In this document: piece by piece, positions 56,924 through 64,000 of the stretch
How positions within the stretch are numbered: position 1 is the first letter of the stretch
Layout: the number at the start of each line of letters is the position of its first letter
NCBI RefSeq assembly: GCF_013426205.1
Contig: NC_089426.1
Span: 1,550,001-1,614,000, forward strand
Direction: 5' to 3'
Length of the DNA stretch: 64,000 bases
Source of the DNA: Metarhizium brunneum
Taxonomy: Eukaryota > Ascomycota > Sordariomycetes > Hypocreales > Clavicipitaceae
Position numbers and translations under genes: made by a program
The notes under the pieces: generated by a model
What the model was told of the DNA's origin: nothing
Seen by the model: only the letters and a program-made list of their open reading frames with translations
The model's database searches: none

Positions 56924-57923
56924 ATGGCGGCTTTTACTTTACTCGTGCAGTTGCTGCTCTCCATTGCTGTGCTGGGAGATGCGGCCCATGCGAATGGATT
57001 GTCTACAAGTGACCATTCTGTATCACATACAAGCCTGCTACCTTTAATATCTTCATTGCCGGCTTCAGAAACAACATACGATGTTGTGCCACGCAGAATA
57101 CTAGAGAACGAGGTGAGATACTTGGATCCCTGAGAGTCTCGGGCCTGTTACTAACCGCTCAAGTATATACAGATTCGAGACGCGGCCGGGTCTCTGACAA
57201 CGCCTGCACTGCTGCCAAGGCACACGAGCATGCGCATGGTAGGCACCGCCGCAAACGCCTGGTTCAACCCGCAGAGTGAGAGAAAAGACTCGTATGGCGG
57301 GATTTGCTTGGTGGTCATCGCCGTGGGAGTGGCAGCATCCGTAGTGGTTCTGGTAGTTGCGTCGGTGGCAGTTTTCTGCATCAGGTGCAAGCGTTGCACG
57401 ACAAACGTCTTGTCAGCCGTGGAGGAACAGAAATGGCCCAAGTCCACAATGGTGTACGAGGCGTATCCCCCTTGGCTGCTCAAGATACCCAAGCAGCCTG
57501 AGCAGCCGCAAGTCCCGGTACTGCAACGGGGGCAGTCTTGGACGTCGACGAGCACCATGGCAAACAGCCAAAACGATGCCGTCTCCCCAATGGACCCCCA
57601 GACATGGGACGGCGCTCAGCACACTTGGTATGTTATGTCCCGGTGAATTGTCGATATTGGTGTTCCCAGTCACTGACATGCTTTACAGCCAGGTTTCGCC
57701 TACAGCCACGTACATGTCTCCTGTGGGATATCCGACAATGCAGGGCCATCAAGGCGCTCCGCAGTGGCAGCCGCCCGCAGAATTACCCACGACGCCAGAT
57801 CCTGGAAATACGCCGCTGCCGAGTTATCCTGCTACCATGGCAGATGCTCATTTGCCGCCGAGATTTTCGTGGACAGGAGAGGAGGAGGCGTCTTATCGGC
57901 CGTCATCGTGGATGAAGCGGTAG
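56924..57923 (+). CDS. Single-span surface membrane protein, unknown function
   Basis: Three exons (56924-57112, 57173-57627, 57689-57923) give 292 aa. A signal peptide (FTLLVQLLLSIAVLGDAAHA) and an extracellular part of about 80 residues lead to one strong membrane helix at about 106-132 (YGGICLVVIAVGVAASVVVL onward) followed by CIRCKRC. The cytosolic half is rich in Pro, Gln and Ser, with several PxxP-like stretches (PKQPEQPQVPVL, YPTMQGHQGAPQW). The architecture resembles fungal wall-sensor or adhesion-type proteins, but there is no WSC or CFEM domain, and I do not recognise the family. Introns are GT-AG and each keeps frame. It lies downstream of an unusually long spacer. Confidence 0.68.
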
Positions 57924-58281
57924 CGGAGAGTCTTGATTGTATTTTTATTTCCATTGCATCTAATTTGTTGCATTAGCGAGGCGTTGGGATTCATCTGGCA
58001 CGGTACCTTAATATTGGGGGAAAGGGGGGCAGAATGTAATCATCATCACATAGGTTTCATCACATGCATCGAAATAGGGAAATAATTTCAGAAAATTGCC
58101 AGTCGTAAATTCCATGGACCGAGGTCTATCACGCCCGTGTTATAAAAACCGCACGCCAGCCCAATCCACGGGCCCAATCCCCCTACGCCAGAGACATTGA
58201 AGAACCGTGGCACTCCCCGACCTGAACTTTTCCGAAATTCGTGCGACGTCGTAACCCTGCAGGCTTGTCCGCAGAAACCGC
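57924..58281. other. Convergent intergenic region
   Basis: 3' regions of the membrane-protein gene and RPP2. No gene recognised. Confidence 0.55.
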
Positions 58282-58679
58282 TTAGTCGAAGAGACCGAAG
58301 CCCATGTCCTCATCGGACTCCTCCTTCTCCTCCTCCTTTTCCTCGGCCTTCTCCTCGGCAGCAGCACCACCGGCGGCAGCGCCACCAGCAGCGGCGGCAC
58401 CGCCAGCACCGCCAGAGGGAACGGAAGCAAGCTTCTCGGAACCGGCAGCAATGAGCTGTGGAAATGGTTAGTATAACATGGCTAAACTGGGTGCCAGGGC
58501 ATATAAGAATTGGTTCATACCTCGGAGACGTCCTTGCCCTCAAGCTCGGAGAGGAGAGTCTTCAGGCGGTCATCGTCAGCCTCAATACCGACGGCGGAGA
58601 GGACGTTCTTAATGTCCTTGGCCGAAGGAGAGTTGTTGCCAGCGAGGCCGAGGAGGAGGTAAGCGGCGAGGTGCTTCAT
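58282..58679 (-). CDS. RPP2: 60S acidic ribosomal protein P2
   Basis: Stalk protein of the large ribosomal subunit that recruits translation GTPases. Two exons (58679-58521, 58455-58282) give 110 aa. The N-terminal dimerisation domain [20 protein letters not shown] with [18 protein letters not shown] is of the P2 type; an Ala/Gly-rich hinge follows, and the C-terminal [13 protein letters not shown] is the universal factor-binding tail. The intron (GTATGA to CAG) lies after DVSE, in phase 0. Typical length. The leader upstream may also carry a 5'-UTR intron, which I could not prove. Confidence 0.96.
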
Positions 58680-59650
58680 TTTGAATGTGGTGACTATTAT
58701 AGAAAACTTGTCAGACTTTGAGCTCGACTTTCAAGCAATATGTGATTACCGCGAGGGGAGCAATGCGCCAGAATTGATAATGGACTCGTGCTATATTGGG
58801 ACGGTTTGGACTCACAGGTTAAGTGTCAAAGAAACACGAGAAATCAATCAATTTAACCGCAAGTTGGGCGGAGACTGAAGCCTTCGAGTTCGGTGAGGTT
58901 ATGGTTGGAGTTGAACAAGTTGAAAGGTTGGCGGAGCCGCACAAAAGTGGCATGCCAATTTTGCAAACCTGTGGGCGACAAAAACGTGATTAGCGAGGAA
59001 ATTCTTAGGGCGAACTTGGATTGATGTGGGGGCGCCGATAGCGGTACGTACCTGACTGGCCAAAACCCATGATGGGCATGTTTCTCACCAGCCACATTTT
59101 CATCTTGCTCCACACCGCCACAGACATCCCGATCTCCTCACAAAGAGTCAGGCATCACGTGCCCGATTATCGTCCGAGAATTGTGGCGTATTTTATTCGC
59201 CTTTTTTTTTTGCCCCCAAGCGCATTGTCATGGAGCGTGCTGCTGCAGCTCTCTGCCAGCGCATCTTCCTTTTTGTTTGCTTCTCCTTTTCCTGTAGTGT
59301 GGCTTATCGAAGCTTGCACCGACATCCTCCCCTTTTCTGAATCTTTCTCTACTGCAGCAGTGCGTCGCCGTTTTTGAAACCCGAACTTTGCCAACCCCTC
59401 GCATTCGTTTGGTTTACTAAGAAAGGTTGATTCACCCAACAGCTGGCTTAACGAGATTAGACTTGTTGGCTCCCGCCACATCTTCCATGCCTCGCGTTAC
59501 ATAAATACCAACGCTTGCCTGCTGCGGGAGAGAAGGCAAGAGAGCAGAGGGACACATAATATCATCACATTCAAGTCTCTTACGACAGAGGCCAGGTTAT
59601 CATCTACTGGCTCGTGTCCACCTGGGAGAACTTCCGGTAAGGCAGCTACA
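58680..59650. other. Divergent promoter region, RPP2 / SPT2
   Basis: About 970 bp with no gene. Contains a T-rich tract at 59203-59213 and a pyrimidine-rich stretch at 59240-59350. Confidence 0.5.
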
Positions 59651-60809
59651 ATGCCGGTAGGCTCCACCCCATCCAAGATGTTCTCGATTTCTCATGGGAC
59701 AGCTCAGCTGACATTTCAAAATATAGATCGGAGACTTGTTAGCCCAAATCAGCGGCGGCAAGTCGACTGCCGCGTCCGGCCCAGGACTCAAAAGGACCGA
59801 CTCGATTCCGAGTAAACGCAAACCTAATGACGATCTGCGTGGAGATGGCTCAAAGACATCACGTGTGATGGCCTCGTCTGGTGGTGTTGGTCAGACATCA
59901 AGGTCGTCTGGTGACAGGTCGAACCTTCAACAGCCGTATACTGGAAGTGCAAGGCCGGGAAACACGCCTGGCAGCAAAGTGGCCGGTTCGGCATCCAAGC
60001 CACCCAAGTCCACGAAACCGGGTCTTCCAAGTCGACCTGCGCCATCACCTGCGGCCGCCGCACCCAAAGCACCGCCGAAGAAGGGATCATTTGCCGAGAT
60101 TTTGGCCCGTGGACAACGGGCTCAAGCTACCATGGGGCAAGTGGGCAAGATCCAACACAAGAAGGTCGAGAAGGGCGCTATCAAGAAGGCTCGGGACGAA
60201 CCACCCCCCGCGACGTCCTCCAAGGGACGAAACGTGGGTGGATACGTCGGAACATCAAAGCCTGGTCAGCGCAATGGCGTCAACGGCCACAAACGGCCGC
60301 CAGGTCGTCCGATAGACACCCGTCCGGGCGCCGGTGCCCGTGTCCCTGCAGCTCGTGGCAAAGCGGCCGCTGCTGCTGCAGCAGAGGAAGAGGCAGCCAA
60401 GAAGGTCAAGAAGGCAGCCCAAGCCACGACAGGTTACACAGGAACGGCGAGGCCGAAGCCAGGAAATCCAGCCCGGAAGAAAGATGTACCTCGCGGTGGA
60501 GCGTTGCTCAACGCCACCCGACACAGCACTTCCAAGAACTCGTATGAAGACGATTACGACGAGGAGCTAGACGATTTCATCGAGTACGACGATGAGGAAG
60601 ACGAAGGGGGTCCTCGGTACGACTACGACTCGGAAGGTTCCTCCGATATGGAAGCCGGCCTAGATGAACTCGACAAGGAAGAACGCCGCGCCGAGTTCAT
60701 CGGACGCAGGGAGGACCAAGATGAAGAGCGTCTAGAGAAGACTCTCAAAGCAGCCAAGGAAGATCGGAAACGTAAAGCCCTCGAGGCACTTCGCGCAAGG
60801 AGACGGTAG
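59651..60809 (+). CDS. SPT2: SPT2 chromatin protein
   Basis: Histone H3-H4 chaperone that acts during transcription elongation to keep chromatin in place. Two exons (59651-59656, 59727-60809) give 362 aa. The first coding exon is only 6 nt (ATG CCG); after the intron (GTAGGC to TAG) the protein runs MPIGDLLAQISGGK. The middle is disordered, with many Pro, Lys, Ala and Ser. The C-terminal SPT2 domain has a long acidic stretch (DDYDEELDDFIEYDDEEDE) followed by SDMEAGLDELDKEERRAEFI, GRREDQDEERLE and a basic end (KRKALEALRARRR), the histone-binding signature. Complete; confident. Confidence 0.92.
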
Positions 60810-61393
60810 GTTCGGACGATGGAGCAATGTGATATTTCCGCAGGATATCAAAGTGCTTTCTTTGTTTATTCACAACTAGGAAGTGTGAAAGTTGGAAGTT
60901 GGACAAGATGGCGTTTCAGATGGGCCTTTGCAACGTCTTTGGTGGCATAGTCATTAGCGACGGAGTTTTGTATAATTTCTCAGTTTGTTATCCATCATCA
61001 CTTTAAGCTAGCATTCATGAGGGCTGATATCAGAGCGGTTGGATTAAGATAGTAGAATGACAACATTTGACAAGTCATGGCTCCTATCCTCGTGTGTCTG
61101 CTTCAGAAGAACAAAACTGCACCTTTGGCACGAGATTTCATCCACTGACTGAAGTTGGGCGTCCAAATTAAGAGTGTCTACTACTACCCGTTGGCAACTT
61201 AGTGGCCCGTCCCCTTAGTCGCTGACTTGTATAGGGATATACGTACATACATGAGCGTATGCATGTATGTACATGGGTACATCCATATTGCAGTTGCTAT
61301 AATCAGGATCCACGTAAAACCACCGAGAAACTCTACAGACATGACAGAAATACCATTAACACACTTTGGTTATCAAATAATACATAATCTACA
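60810..61393. other. Convergent intergenic region, SPT2 / NUFIP1-type gene
   Basis: No gene. A TACATA/GTATG-rich run at 61236-61282 looks like a degenerate microsatellite. Confidence 0.55.
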
Positions 61394-63284
61394 TCAAGGT
61401 AGATCGTCCGTCTTGGACTTCTCACCATTCGAACTACCGTACGGTTGTAAAAGCCAACCTTCATAGTGCTTCACCCCTGGATCGCTGGCACTGTCAGCAC
61501 TAGGGAGAGTTGCAGGCTGAGGGTTATTTTGACGTGGCGTAGTTTCTCTCTTGGCAGGTGGAGGGGGCAAAGAGGCTGGAGCAGCAGGAAGTAGACTTGA
61601 CCGAGACGTCGCAGGCACTGGCGCCACGTTGGTCTGGGTGCCGTCCTTATCATTGTCCAGCCCCGTCTCTTCCTCCCGGGTTCCCTCTTTCTCATCGGCT
61701 CCATTAGATGTAGATGCCATGATACCCATTTGTCGCAGGTAATTGATGGATTGAAGAACGGCTAGGTCCTCCTGGTCCTTGTCATTCAGAATCAAACGTT
61801 GCTGAATGGTCAGGCGGCCATTATTGGCCTCACGCTCCTTGATCGCTGCTTCCCTAACCTCAGGATCGTGAACGAAACGGCACTTGCCTTTCTTCCCACA
61901 TGTACCGCCAGTGGAGTAATACTTGCAATGACGGCTTATATCCGCCTTCTTGGCAGAAGGGGGTGGTTGTGCGGTCTGTACTCGAGAAGACATAACTTCT
62001 GGCTTCTCGTCGTCCGAGTCATCAGATGGGTCCCTCATCTCATCTCCTTCGTCCCCTTGCTCTCGCTTTCGCTTGATGGAGAACTCAACCTTACGGAGCT
62101 GCTTCCTCAGCTTGTCCGCCTGCTTTTCGAGTTCTGCCGTCTTGGCTTGGTCCTTTTGCGCCAACTCGGCAGCTTTCTTTGCCTCCATTCGCGCTTTTGT
62201 AGGATAATTCCTCCGTCGTTCAGCCAAGAACGCAGCAACGTCACTAATTCTGTTCGACTGTTAGTACATGATGAAAACAGCAGGATGGTAGTTTGACTTA
62301 CTGAAGGGTTTCTGCACCAATCAAATCTGTGAGGATCTTCTCCTCACCCTCATCATCTTCGGTTTCTGATTCTACTCCTGGAGTTAGGCCGAGAGTGTTC
62401 ACCTTACGTTTCTTCTTCTTTCCAACCGAGGGAGTATCTGTCTTAGGCTTATTACTGTCACTGTTGTGCTGCTTGCCAGTGCGGTTTTTATTGTAGTGAT
62501 TGGATTGATGACCACTGCGGCCGCGGAAGCCATCTTTATTCCCGCCGCCTCGGCCTCTCCTTGGGTGATGGCCGGGATATGGAAACGGCGATAGAGGAAC
62601 ACGAGGAGCACGGGGATTATGAGGGTATGACTGGTCATATGGCACTACAGCCGGTGGTAAAGGATCATGCAGGTACCCATGACGAACATGTTCCGTCCCG
62701 GGCGGCTTTGGGCCTCCACGATCGCCATACCCTCCACGTCCGCGACTGTTGGGGTAATGTGAGGGCTGAGGAGGACCCTGTGGACTCCAATGCGAAGGAG
62801 TTTGAACTGGGTGGACCTGATATGGCTGCCCATATGGTTGTGTGGAGGCATATGATGGCGGTTGCGCATGCTGGGAAGTTGTTGGATATGCTTGAGGGCC
62901 ATAACCTGGGTGGTAGTTGGAAGTAGACAAGGGTGCAGGGGCATGGGGATGTGTGCCGTGAGGTGCATGAGCGGCATGTTCACCAGGCCACTGTGGCGGA
63001 TAAGGCGGATGAGGCGGATAACTGCCTACAGGAGCATGTGCGCCGCTGTAGGAGGCCTGATGATGTGGTGGATAGGGTTGACGCGAATATTCGAACGGAG
63101 CCTGAGAAGGTCCATGATGGTCTCGAGAACGGGGATACTGGCCGCCGCGACCCCGAGAACCTTGAAATCCCCCGCCTCCCCTATTTGGACCTTTGTGAGG
63201 ATATGAAACGCTCGGATGCGACGAGTAACCGGAACTTGACGGTGGAGGAGGCGGAGGAGGCGGACCGTAGCCGTAACCAGACAT
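61394..63284 (-). CDS. NUFIP1-type protein with CCCH zinc finger
   Basis: Two exons (63284-62302, 62249-61394) give 612 aa. The first half is a Gly/Pro/Tyr/His-rich, low-complexity region (MSGYGYGPPPPPPPP and RGG repeats such as RGRGGYGDRGG), typical of RNA-binding proteins. The intron ends at the CAG of GAACAG, not at the next AG, which gives LQISDVAAFLAERRRNYPTK, the conserved NUFIP1 motif. NUFIP1/Rsa1 proteins bridge Snu13 and the R2TP complex in box C/D snoRNP assembly. A CX8CX5CX3H zinc finger (CKYYSTGGTCGKKGKCRFVH) follows a charged coiled coil. The C-terminus is Pro/Ser-rich. An in-frame ATG at 63386 exists; MSGYGYGP is the better start. Confidence 0.88.
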
Positions 63285-64000
63285 GACGACTGGATCGGTT
63301 GGAGTAGCTGCAGCTTGCGGCGCTACCGACAGAACACTTGTCTGTATATCAGTATTGAACGGAGGGTTCAAGCAATTGCATCGCAAGGGTTCCGATACGA
63401 GATCAAGTAGGGTATCTGTGTCGTTGATATTCGAACCACCGCTTGGAGTAATGAAGAGCGCGTAGACGGTCCAATCTTGGAAGAAGAGGTACGCAACCGC
63501 AAATCTAAAGACTCCAACAAAGACACAAAGACTCTAAGATGAACCCGAACTAGACAAAAAAGCAAGAATGCAAGTATAAACTGAAAAGTAGACTAGTTGG
63601 AAAGAAAGGGTGGAAGAAAAGAGTAAAGAGTAACCAGGTGGCAAGATGTCGAGGCGGTCAGAGGTTGAGCGCCGCGACAAGATGGAATCGACAAGAAGAT
63701 GGACAAGTCAAGCCTCGTGCCTGAACTTTCAGAACTGTTTCGCTATTGGGGCTGGTACGGCCTGCATAGTGGGTCCCGAGTCTTGGTGCATGCCATACAC
63801 ACGCAGCAGGCGGTGAGGCTGGGGTCTGGGAGTTGCATGGCAGAATACAATCTCTCAATTTTGGCGTATCCATGACCTGATTGGCTGGGCGCAAACGAGT
63901 TTCTGTACCACGACCAGACTTGTCAAATAATTGAACAGACTGTGTGGACTGCCGGTGGACAGAGGCATTCTCTATTGCATATGCTATATAGCTGAGAATC
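63285..64000. other. Upstream region of the NUFIP1-type gene to the window edge
   Basis: Promoter and leader of the preceding minus-strand gene. No other gene or RNA recognised up to the right edge. Confidence 0.5.

Overview
The window is nuclear DNA of a filamentous ascomycete, most likely a hypocrealean Sordariomycete. The basis is short introns (about 50-105 bp) with CTAAC-type branch sites, fungus-specific families (PalC, Zn2Cys6 regulator, fungal rhodopsin-domain protein, GH76, UPF0643), large gene-poor spacers, and a short intergenic motif (TACGGAGTAC) of a kind common in Pezizomycotina. The lineage is an inference; no rRNA or tRNA gene was recognised. Layout: positions 1-16.6 kb hold the tail of an unidentified gene, the Fe-S scaffold ISU1, vacuolar dipeptidyl aminopeptidase B, clathrin heavy chain, an alpha/beta hydrolase and a rhodopsin-domain membrane protein. 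Positions 17-29 kb are accessory in character: an M43-type secreted metalloprotease with a truncated relative 2.2 kb away, a YwbE/DUF2196 protein beside an interstitial telomere-like repeat, a decayed MFS efflux transporter next to an intact Zn2Cys6 regulator, an unrecognised gene, and long spacers with short inverted repeats. Positions 29-48 kb return to housekeeping: an unrecognised small protein, a DUF1640/FMP32-type mitochondrial protein, a 2-hydroxyacid dehydrogenase, S-adenosylhomocysteine hydrolase, eIF3h, UPF0643, a GH76 mannanase, a mitochondrial carrier and PTC7. Positions 48-64 kb hold SDH2, a small cysteine-rich secreted protein with a degenerate downstream module, PalC, ALG6, an unrecognised single-span membrane protein, ribosomal P2, SPT2 and a NUFIP1-type CCCH protein. 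Most genes are independent single-gene units, as expected in a fungus; I see no operon or obvious biosynthetic cluster. Several products act in mitochondria (ISU1, SDH2, PTC7, the carrier, the DUF1640 protein) and several in the secretory or endocytic system (clathrin, ALG6, PalC, DapB), but this clustering may be chance. The most unusual observation is intron 1 of ISU1, which can be joined in frame only as an AT-AC intron. Exon boundaries were assigned by hand from splice signals, reading frame and conserved protein sequence; every spliced model given with an amino-acid length closes in frame.
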